From positions 62,001 through 126,000 of the forward strand of contig JBAMJV010011046.1 of assembly GCA_037951105.1 (NCBI GenBank): DNA of 64,000 bases, written 5' to 3'. The notes beneath the pieces are model-generated. The model ran no database searches. It had not been told where the DNA came from and saw only the letters and a program-made list of their open reading frames with translations. Source of the stretch: Echinarachnius parma. Its lineage: Eukaryota > Echinodermata > Echinoidea > Clypeasteroida > Echinarachniidae. The translations under genes and the position numbers were made by a program. Every line of letters starts with the position of its first letter. Within the stretch, counting starts at the first letter, position 1. Of the stretch, positions 9,801 to 21,800 are shown in pieces.

Positions 9801-12800
9801 GAATTATCGCGCAAAAAGTCGAGGGGGGGGTGGATTCCACCCCCCCCGGCCTGGTTGCGAATTTGCGTTTCCCAAACCATTCAGCAACTCCTTCATTTGT
9901 CCTTGTGAATTAGCGACTTGGTCAGAGACCACGCATACCCGAAATTTCCGACTTGTATAATTTCGAACATTTAGTCGAGTGCCGAACGAATAGCAAATAC
10001 AACTAGATGGATCTTCGACTGCGCGCAGTCGAAAATGATGCCTCCGCCATTACGCAATTTATTCATATCAAGCCCAAATCAACATGTACACAGAATTAAT
10101 TCTGTCAACTAAATTTTGATGGTACTCTGTCTTTTAGATCTTGACGTATCACAATTATGAGCTATAAGTGACCTTGACCTTTGCCCTCATGACCCCAAAA
10201 TCTAATGACTACAATTGTTCCCTAAGATACATTCAGGTATCAAGTTGGATTGAAATCTGATATTCAGTTCTTGAGATTTCCAATCTCAAGCTACTTTTAC
10301 ATATAATGAGCCCTGTGACCTTTGACCTCATGACCCCCAAAATCTAATCAGTTCATCGGCCCCTCAAGATACATACATGTACCATGTTTGTTTGCTTCAC
10401 GAGCTATTTTTGCATATATAATGAGCTGTGACCTTTGACCTTTGACCCCAAAATCTAATCAGATCATCGGCCCCTCAAGATACATACATGTACCATGTTT
10501 GGTCAGAATCCGTCAATCCGTTCTTGAGATAACGCGATCACAAGCTATTTTTGCATATATAATGAGCTCTGTGACCTTTGACCTTTGACCTCATGACCCC
10601 AAAATCTAATCAGATCATTGGCCCCCAAGATACATACATGTACCATGTTTGGTCAGAATCCGTCAATCCGTTCTTGAGATAACGCGATCACAAGCTATTT
10701 TTGCATATATAATGAGCTCTGTGACCTTTGAACTTTGACCTCATGACCCCAAAATCTAATCAGATCATCGGCCCCCCAAGATACATACATGTACCAAGTT
10801 TGGTCAGAATCTGTCAATCCCTTCTTGAGATCATGCGATCACAAGCTATTTTTGCATATATAATGAGCTGTGACCTTTGACCTCATGACCCCAAAATCTA
10901 ATCAGATCATCGGCCCCCCAAGATACATACATGTACCAAGTTTGGTCAGAATCTGTCAATCCCTTCTTGAGATAACGCGATCACGAGAACGGGACGTACG
11001 GACGTACGGACGGACGGACGGACGGACGTACGTACGTACGGACGGACGGACAACCCGAAAACATAATGCCTCCGGCTACTTCGTTGCGGAAGCATAAAAA
11101 TTATTGGACCAAGGTCGGATTCGAACCAGCGTATCAATCTAACTCTCTATCCACGGAGCTATTTCGGATTGCTTGATTGGTGTTGGTTTTTAAGGATATA
11201 TATAACTAACCCTTACCCTAACCCTAATGTTGGTGGCTATAGGTCAGATTTAGTGGCTATAGGTCAGATTTAGTGGCTATAGGTCAGATTTAGTGGCTAT
11301 AGGTCAGATTTAGTGGATATAAGTCATATTTAGTGGCTATAAGTCTATTTATAACTCGAATTGAATACGCGCGCTTTGTCAAGTCGCCCGATTCCAATTA
11401 AACGGGCATATCTAATGCGTTAGTGCCATAGCTGAATGGTTTGGGAATCACAAACTCGCGGCCTGGTTAGGGTTAAGCAATATACAATAATGTCCTGTTT
11501 GCTAATCTTGCTGAATGGGAGGTGGCTCACTAGTCTTATCTGGGAAAGCATCTCACTTACACGGGCCTGCAAATATCATAATAAATGATTCTTACATTTC
11601 AAGTATTTCTAGAATCATTTAAAACTTTTGATCATAACAAAATGATTGTTACTTTTTTTTCCTGGTGGCCAAGTTGGGCAGGTAAAATAATGATTCTTCA
11701 AATAAAAGTGGCCTAAAAATAAAGAAAAAATGTAAGAAAATGAAACATAAAAACAAAATTGTTTCTCAAATTAATTTTAACTCCTACATTTTAGACTTAT
11801 TCCAAAGCGACGCAGATCACAATTTGTCTTTAGGAGACAAATTTCAACGCTAGTAGATGAATTCAAGTTATATTCATTTTCTTTGTTCATTTTTCATTTA
11901 TAGTAAAATATAAGCTGAATAAAAATCACAATATTTGTTGTCACATACAAGACTACAGACATTCCATCACTCACTTTCATCTGTGTAGGTGCATTTAACT
12001 CTGCCACCAGTCCCTCCAGCTGTGTTCTGAGATGCTCCTCCTCCAGCTGAATGGACACCCCCTGCTTTCTCTGCACCTCTTGCTTGGCCATTACCTGAGG
12101 ACAGACCCAATAATAATACAGATATTTAGAAAGGTATATTTTCCCATCACAGACATACTGTAGGTTAAATGCTACAAATTAACCCTAATCCCACTGGGTT
12201 ATTTTGATCACTTGAGTCCACTGGGGGGGGGGGCCATTTTGGCCCCCCCCTAAAATCTCGGCAACGAATGGACCGATTGACTCGAAAATTGGCACATACG
12301 TAAAACTAGTATAGTAGAATAATTTGAAAAAAGAAAAAAAATTGGATCATTATTTTTTTTTTAATAATTAATTAAAATTTTGAATATGCAAATTTTGGAC
12401 GAATTTGGGGGAAAATTGGGATTTTCATCTAAAATCAAGAGAAATTACAGGATTTCTTCAGGTTTTCAGGTAAATAATACTTTCAAATGATGTAATTCAT
12501 CATATCCATGTTTTTTATGGTAATAAAATATATCACTAATTTGCATAAATATGCAAATTAGTATTCCCGGATTTACCCACATTGTTTTCATTCTTATGTA
12601 TTTTATTTTTTTTATTGTTTTTTTTAGTTTTTTTTTTAGAAGAATTTATCTCTGAAGTGTATGAATTAAACTAATAACAAAGAAATAATCCAAATTATAA
12701 TTCAATTTAACAATTATAACAGATTTGGAGTTTACATGGCATCGGATGTAGGAATTACATAGAAACCTGTACAAAAATTGCATTTTTTTGTGACGGTCGA

Positions 12801-15800
12801 GCAATTATCGACCTCTAAAATCAGTTCTACATGTCCGACCGGGGTGAATTATATATCAAAACGTGCGGGAGACTTGAGAGAAAAAAGTCGTGAAGTTTGA
12901 ACGTGAAATTCCAATCGGTCTAGATGCACGTCGAAAAAAACGACAGGGGGGGGCCAAAATGGCCCCCCCCCCCAGTGGGATTAGGGTTAACTCTTGCTCT
13001 CAGCGGCCAGACATCGTGCAACCTCTGAGGGAGAACATCGGATGTTTGAAAGATTTACTCTGCACATCTTGTTTGTCCATTACCCGAGGACAGATGCAGT
13101 AATATTAATCTGATATTTAGAATGGTATATTATCCTTGACGGACATAGGTTAAACGCTATATGCAGTCAGACATAGTACAGTGAAACCTCATTATAATGA
13201 GCACTTTGGCCCCATTGAATTTACCTCATTATATTAGATATTATGTTATAATCAAATTAAATTATGTTACTGCAAACTAAAGAAGCAAAGAGGTTATCCT
13301 AAAACTGTACAAATCACTAAGGAGACCCCACCTAGACTATGCCATCCAAGCCTGGAGCCCTTACTTAGGATAAATAGACCCAAGAGAAAGTCCAAGCCAA
13401 TGCCACAAAACTCATTCCTTGTATTCAGCATTGCCCTATGAAGACAGACTAGCCAGAATTAAGTTGACTACTAATGAGAAGAGATTTAATCCAAACATTC
13501 AGGATTATGACACAGATGGACAAACAAAAAACATAGAACTTCTCCCAGAGATCATGCATGATACCACAGAAACAAGAGGCCATTCCACGAAACTCACAAA
13601 GAACAGATGCAGGCTGGAAATCAGGAAAACTGTTACACTCAACGGGTTGTCAATATATGAAACAAACTCCCACAAAGTGTCGTCGAAGCCCCTACACTAA
13701 GTTTCAAGAAACACTATCCAACTTGTTATTTTTAAATAGGCTCAAAAAGGTCCCCTTAACCCAGTCACGCCAAACGGTCTACTCTCGCGATAAGGACGGT
13801 GAGGTGTGGCCTTCAAGGTATGTTCATTGTATCAAGGCTTAAGAATGATGTAATACATAGAACCGGGACCTGTGAAATCACCTTGCAATATCCGGTACAT
13901 TATTAACAGGTTCCCCCGTACAATTTTTGTATCAAGGTTAGGGGGGATTCATCTGCCCTTTCTCCTCCCAACTATCCAACAACAGACCTCCATAATGCCT
14001 ATCAATTTGTTTCGATATAACTACAACAGACCTCAAACCCATCCCAGTCAAATGCTTCTAAGGTGATTATTGATACGACTTACCTGTAGTAACCTGTGTG
14101 AGAGTTCCAGATGTCTTCTTTTGTTCTCTGCCATCCTGGCTTGGAGGGTGTTCTGCCGTTCCTGCAACTTCTCCAAGTCCTTACTCATCAACTGAAATAT
14201 GTTGCATGAAAAAAAAAATCAGTGATTATAATTCATAGTTAGAATTTTCAAAGTCAGATTAGTTCTACTCATCAACTAAAGAAACAATGCAGAAAATGTA
14301 ATGACAAATTGTATTGATTCCGTTATAATAACAATATATAACTATGCTAGTATGATTACCCTCCCATATTCCTGACCTATAGTGCCTCTCTATTCATATA
14401 CTGTTTTAAACAAAAACATTTTTTTAAAGGAGTTCCAAGAACAAACAAAAATTATTGTATAATGCCTTGATGCATGTGAGTATTACTAATCACATCACAT
14501 TTCTCTGCATTCGTACATGAATGTGCAGCATTAAACTACATGCAGTAAAACACAAAAAAAGCCTCCATCTAATATGATAACCTCTTTAAGCAGGTTGGCT
14601 GCTAGACAGGTTTGACTGTATGGACGGACACCCAAAAACATAATACCACCCTTTCACAGAGTGGTTGAGGTAGAAAAAAGTAAGGTGTTGAATAGACGTA
14701 ACATCAATCCTGGCCTGATGTTGTTCGGATTCTAGCTGCTATTATATAACACCTTAGAATGTTCTCGCAATGTGATTGGTTGAATTCAGGTCAAATGACA
14801 TTCGTGGAAAAATAACATTGCGCGATTTTGACGTCATTATCGTTGAATAGAACCTTTTTTTAGTTCTATTGCACGATTTTGACATCATAAACGTGGAATG
14901 GTACTTTTTTATGTTGTTGTTTTGTGCAAGCACCAGCGTGCATTAAAAATAACTGCGCACATTGCGCAGATTTTCCATTTAAGAGCAAGCGCATTAACAA
15001 ACATTACGCACTCCATGCGAGGCAGCTGTGCGCGGAGAAGTTTGTACACACTATTCAAGTACTTTTTACACAACATGGCTGCAGAACCGGGATTTGTTTT
15101 GCTGACTTGGATGATTTGGACGATTTAATCGACAGTGCGGATTCTTATTTTTACACCTAGGTGTCATATAATACAAATAATGAATGTTTTTTCCATTCGT
15201 GCAATGGTACAAATATTTTCATTCGGTGAAAGATGGAATGTTCCATTCAACTCGGCTTCGCCTCGTTGAAACATTCCATCTTTCACCTCATGCAAATATT
15301 CGTACCATTGCACTCATAAACATTCATTATTTGTATAATATTCAAGTCCATATGAACTATATGCACAGTCTGCTTTGACCTCCTGGCACCTATATCTAAG
15401 CAGTTTATTAGTTCCTCGAGATAACTGTCCCTTGTTAACTATTGAGATATTGTGATTACAAGAATGGGATGCACTACCGACACCCCAAAACATAATGCCT
15501 CACCGCCACAGTGGTGGAGGCAGACAAAGTAATAAAGCTGTTGAATAGACTCACATCAATCCTGGCCTGGTGCTGTGTAGATTCTTGCTGCTGATATTCA
15601 AGCCTCGTCTTGATTGCATTGAACCCAACCAGAGGGACGGGAATCAGCCTATGAGTGGAGCAATCAGAATGAACAACAAAATGAAATCAATTAAATATAA
15701 ACCTTTTTCATCTGACTCCCATCTCTTATTTTCATCATATTATTTTACAGCATATTTAATGAATCATTGAGCAAGAACAAAACTTTACAAGCCTCGTCTT

Positions 15801-18800
15801 GAATGCATTGAACCCAACCAGAGGGACAGGAATCAGCCTACGAGTGGAGCAATCAGAATGAACAACAAAATGAAATACATTAAATAATTCATCTTTCTTT
15901 CACCTGGCTCCCATCTCTATTTCATCATCCTATTCTACAGCATATTTAATGATTCATTGAGCGAGATCAACAATTTACGAGCACATATCCGTCAAAAATG
16001 AGCCAAAATAGTCAATTAATAATGCTAGAGGATATTTATCATTTTCAGCTGACCCTCGTCTCGCCATCAAATGAAAAGTATTTTGTAAAAATAATAATAG
16101 TCATGTTTTGATTTATATAGCACCCCGCAGCCTTATATATGAATCATCTCTAGGCAGTTCACATTATGTACCCTGGTCATTAAAACACACTCGCAATCAA
16201 TCCGCACGAAACATGCACTTTTTGCTACCTTGGGAGCAATACAGAATACAGGATGCAGTCATTCGGCGCATTCCACACATATCCGTTGTGTGCATTTAGG
16301 AACAAATCAATAGATCAAATTCTCAGAGGGTTAAACTATCAAGCACCATTTACCTTTCAGGGTCAGGATTGTCAAGCTGAGCTTGTCTCCAAAGTCTTGG
16401 ATCATAACCTGAATACATGGAAAGAAAAGAAATTTAAATTATTAGTAGAGATATATAGTGTTAACATGGTTATATTCGTGCGATTAATATTTCGCGCTGG
16501 GCAGCACATGTTCGCACAGCATTCGTGCTGAGCAAGTGTTCATATATTTTTCCTTTCCAAGAGGAACATCAACATAATTCTCAAACGCATTTTTAGATGG
16601 AAGGAAATTCAAAAAATTAAAACTATCTTGCGCACTCTTTTGGTACATCATGCGTGCTAGATGTGGATATGTACTGCATGGACTCAAAAACAGAGTTTAT
16701 ACACTCACCCACCAGTCACCACACATTATGTACACGTACACACCAATGCACAAGACACCGTATGCTCAATATTAATTCTTCACACACTCGGAATACGCAC
16801 TGAAAAATCATGCTTGTATTTTTCACCGGTTTTAGAATTTGTGCTCACCAAATCTAACACGAAAATGATATGATTAAACTCACTCCACAATTGATATTGA
16901 TATGATAAGATCTTACCAAGAGGAGGGTTCTGTAGGTAGTGCTCTAGCTGTGCAGCTGTGAGTGCTTGGCGGGGAATCATATCAACCACTCCTACGTTGG
17001 CCAGCTGCGGTTTAGTGGTCGCCTGGTTCAGGAAAGCGTAAGTCTCGTTTGACGGAATGCGCTTCGTTGCTCCTGTTGGCAACCGCTCAAGGATGTAGAT
17101 GACTACTTCAGTTCTGCAGGTGATAACAAAATAAGCATGTCATGCCAGGAACTGTTAGTAAGAGACGGTGCTTACCCAGTATGTGTTTACAAGATAGCAG
17201 TAAAAGCACTCATGTTACTAAAAATGTTCAATGCAATGTGATATTGATTTGGAACGAACTGATAGTTAACAATCAAAATTCCGATGACCTAAGCATTCAA
17301 AAGATGCACATGCGGTATGAACCTCACGATTGTAGCACTTTATTGAGATTACATTGCTTTTTATAGCGAATTAATTGACCATTGACTTTTGAATTCTCAA
17401 CAATTCAATCTTGACAAGCATCGTACCTGTGGTATAAATGTGGTTATCAAGGCATACTTCTCATTGGGTAGCAGTCTATAAACCTCCACATACACAGACA
17501 TGGTCAGTGAGACATGGTCATCTTGTCAGTGAGCTTAATATCTATTTGAATCTTCATCTTAGCTAAATTGTGCAAGCCATTGCAGAAGTCCTATTCAATA
17601 TCAGATAAGCTTTGACTTGACACCAGGACTTACTTGTCATTTGGCAGCGGTCTAACATCCTCCACACACACAGACAGGGTGGGCTTGCTGCCAAGAACCC
17701 TGTATAATTGGTCTACCATCTGCTGCTGTGCAGCCCTGATCTCTGATTCCTTCTTGTTGAAGTGTAGCACTACCAGTCCGTCTCTTGCTCTAGCCGTTGG
17801 CTTCACGCTGTAACCTACAGTCTGGTCAAGAGAGAACAAACACATGGTTCAATAGATATCAGGATTATACATGTATATGTATAGTATTCACATAATGAGT
17901 CCTGCGACTGTTGACCTTATGACCCCAAAATCTACTTACTTTGGTAGCTTCTCAAGATACATACTGTCATTACAAGGTTGATGTTGATATTGTGATTACC
18001 AGCTATATAATGGTGAGATCTGTGATCTTTGGACTACATGACCCATATATAATCAGTTCATCAAGCTCCTCAAGATAAATGCAGGTACTAACTTAGATAG
18101 TAATCTGTCAACTGGTTCTTCAGCATTAGCACCAGTATCATCTTCATTATCATCATCATCACCACCACCATTACAATCACCATCACCATCACCACCACCA
18201 CCACCACCACCACCATTACCACCACCATCACAACCACCATCACCATCACAATCACCACCACCACCACCACCACCACCACCACCACCACCACCACCACCAC
18301 CACCACCATCACCATCATCACCACCATCACAATCACCATCACCACCATCACCATCACCAACACCATCATCATCATCATCATCATCATCTTACCTTGAACC
18401 TGCAGAAGGGGTTCTCAGGGGTGAAGTTGACGGTGGTATTCTGGTTGACAAAGCCGCTGCCCGTCCCCCAGAAGGCCTGCAGCTGGTTCCACTTGGCCAG
18501 GAGGTTGTCCCGCTCATCCCCATCACCACCACCACGACATGACCACCACCATCACCATCATCATAATCATCATCATCTTACCTTGAACCTGCAGAAAGGG
18601 TTCTCAGGGGTGAAGTTGACGGTGGTATTCTGGTTGACAAAGCCGCTGCCCGTCCCCCAGAAGGCCTGCAGCTGGTTCCACTTGGCCAGGAGGTTATCCC
18701 GCTCATCCCCATAGATGCTGGGCACAGAGAGGGCGGCCGCTAGCAGCACCAAGTTGTTGTCCACACCTGCAACATCAAGTACCGCACCATACAAGGTAAG

Positions 18801-21800
18801 TCAGGTTTTCCATCATCAGTATGGGGCAGTACGTAATTAACGCCATGCTTCATAAATACTTGAAAATACATGAAGCAAGGTTCGACACTCGCACTGGCCC
18901 GACACTCGCACTGTCCCGCTGGCCCGGGGCCAGTGAAATTGCACTTGGGGCCAGCAAAATGTATAAAAGTCATATTTTGGTGGCCCGATCGGGCAAGCAG
19001 ATTTTCAACCTGATATTGACAACATGAAAATATCTTGTTTTGGTCATGTCATGCTTCATCTGTAATCACATTATATGTTGAATAGTGATATTTTGAATAT
19101 TAAAAAGCTTACTCATAAAATACAATTTTGGAGCCAGTAAATTTTTGGGCCACCAGAATAGGGGAAGAATCTATTTCACTGGCCTGACCGGGCCACTGAC
19201 TAAAAAAGTGAGTGTGGAGCCCTGCATGAAGGTTAACAAAGTAATAACATTCTTAAAATCAAACAGAACTATTTGTTAGATATTATTTAATTTTCCTCAC
19301 ATAATGTTATGATAATATATTAAAACTGTAAGTCAATTGTAAAATGTATTTTAGTCATAACAACTTATTGCCTAGTTCTCAGTTAGCAATTTGTGAACTA
19401 TTTATAAGATTGAGAAATATCAAAGAACCCTTACTTTCAATTGAGCAGCACTACAACACGATATATAAATCATTCTAAAACTTAGAACCCAAACTTTCAT
19501 GTAATACCATTAATACAAACTAGTGCCAAGTCAAAACTTTCAAGCATATAGAACAAACAAATTATTCCTTTCCCCCCCCCCCTTTTTTTTACCTTGTAGT
19601 AATGTTGAGGCCTGAAAAACTGATACCGTATAATATTGAAAATTAAATATTCTAAAAACAAACTTGAAAGACACATCTGTTGATAATTCTTCAACATAGT
19701 CACATCTTTTGATATCTATAACATTACTAAAATGTTTAAAGACACTGTTAAACGGAATAACTCGGCACTAATACAAACTTTATTGGTAATTCTGTGGTGA
19801 AGGGGCACATATCCTTATTGTGACACAATAACCATTACCTTGCTGTTGCTGTTGTTGTTGTTGCTGCTGAGTCCCAAAGCCACCCCCAAGGGTCGAAATT
19901 CCTCCTGTAAACAAATTGGGAGGGGGGGGGGGGGCATATAAAAGAAAACATTAAGTGCATTAAAGTTGAGGGTATATTTTGTATGATGTATAACATTAAC
20001 ATAGGAGAGCAACAACAATTAATTTGTTTCAAAATATATCAGATCACTTCCCCTGTTGATGAGCATTAGTTCAAGGAGGATGTGTGCATTGATAATATCT
20101 TTAAAAGCTTTCATCGCCTACATTCATTTCTTTTCCATTGTGGCCCAGTCAGGCAAGTAAAAACAAGTTTGTTCTACTTCTTCTGGTCCGAAACCTTAAT
20201 CTGGAGGCCCCAAACAAAGAAAAACATGATAAATTCTGTTACACTTGCTTGCCCGAATGGGCCAGTAGAATATACATGTAAGATCAGTGAAATTCGGTGG
20301 CCCAAAGCTAATTTTTAGTGGCCCCGGGCCAGCGGGCCTATGCTAATTTCGAGTACTGATTTAGGATCTAAAATCACAATATTCTTCGTTGTTGCACAAG
20401 GCAATAGTCATCCAATGATTCTCAAAGTTCAGTTCTGCAAAATGAATGAACATGTAAGCAACTTGTAGCCTACTAGACTACAAGAAGAATGAGAAGCATA
20501 ATTTACCCGTGTTTGCTGTGCTTGTGCCGAGGTTGAAGCCAAACTTATTCGCTGTAGAGGCCGCTGGCTGGCCAAAGCCTCCACCACCAAAGAGGGAGGT
20601 TCCAGCTGGCTTAGCGCCAAATCCTTGCAAAAGGGAAAATACAATCATTTAATTTTAAAGTTGCCTTAATATCAAATGTATGTCAAATGAGATTAACATG
20701 TCAAAATTTCATTTTAACATGGAGTTTAACATAGAACCTCTAATAAGCAACATGTATACAGGTTGTTAGTATGCAACTTAAACAAACCTGTAAACCTGAA
20801 TATAAAACAACTTACAATACAAAAATACACATCTGTCTATAAAGACTACCAAAGGGAGACAGAAATGTGGCCTTTATATGTACTGGTTCATTTACAAGCA
20901 AAATGGTCTCTCAAGATACAAGAAAAGAGGTTTTGATAGGCAAGTGGCATTTATAAACAGATCACAGTTTTTTAAATACAGTATAATATACATTACATTA
21001 ACTTCTGTCTTAAAGGGAGTTAGTAACATTGTCCAAATCCTCAAAATACAATTGGAATTATAGCGGTTCCCTCATACCTTGTTGTATTCGTATTAACAAT
21101 AAAATCATGGGACAGGTTTTGGTTTTTCAAATTTCCCTTTCGTTAAAAAGATATTTACGATTGAAGTGTTCAGATGTTAATAATCCAACAGAGCGCGAAA
21201 ACTGTGTACAAAGTGAGTGCAATGAGTTTGTGAACATCACTTTGCATTTTTGCTTATTACTCGGCCATATAACGTCCATTTGACTTGAAATTTTCATACA
21301 ATACCCTGTGGACATATCAGATAACAACAATATACGTTGTACCAACCATTTATCACTTTTTGCACATATCAACAAAGTTACTAGATCCCTGTAAGTACAT
21401 GTATGTATGTGGGAGGGAGTTGTGGAACATGTCACATGCAATACCCATGCACCTGGTCCAAAACTAAAACCCTGGCCTGATGGCTGGGATCCAAAACCAG
21501 TTCCGAAATTGAAACATGGAGCTGGGAAAAGTATTGTTGGCACAGAATACTTTTCATGTGAGAAATGAGTTACATTATAACTCCAATTCCTCAAAATCAG
21601 AATAGATATTACAAATATTTACACATGTAATAAATTATTAAAAGATTGTCAAATGGGTTTTCAGAAAACATTTTTCTACTGTCACTTGAGTGCAATTATT
21701 CACAAATATCTCATTCAAAATATGGGAGAGAATTAATTTGTAATTTTAGGGGGCTACTTTTTCAATCTGATGGATATCACAAACTATTTCACATTATTCC

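Larger units (their letters stand above)
8936..11476. mobile_element. Composite TTAA-flanked insertion (about 2.5 kb)
   Basis: TTAA at 8936-8939 and again at 11473-11476 bracket inverted ends CCCTAACCAGGCCG and CGGCCTGGTTAGGG. Outside them the sequence (CATTTCTTAA then GCAATATA) is continuous with the uninterrupted unit at 8780-8800, so the empty site is known. Inside are two arms with G-run/C-run hairpins around TGGATTCCA (about 8980 and 9830), a GACGGACG repeat (10001-11100), a tRNA-like stretch (11105-11165) and a 20-bp tandem array (11228-11343). The TTAA duplication is typical of piggyBac-type transposition. No transposase frame is visible. Confidence 0.75.

Noticed and set aside
11105-11165. 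Functional tRNA gene
   Set aside because: A and B box words are present but the acceptor and anticodon stems do not fold, and it lies inside a composite transposon.
18088-18387. 99-codon minus-strand frame of Met and Val
   Set aside because: It is only the CAC/CAT trinucleotide repeat read in one frame.
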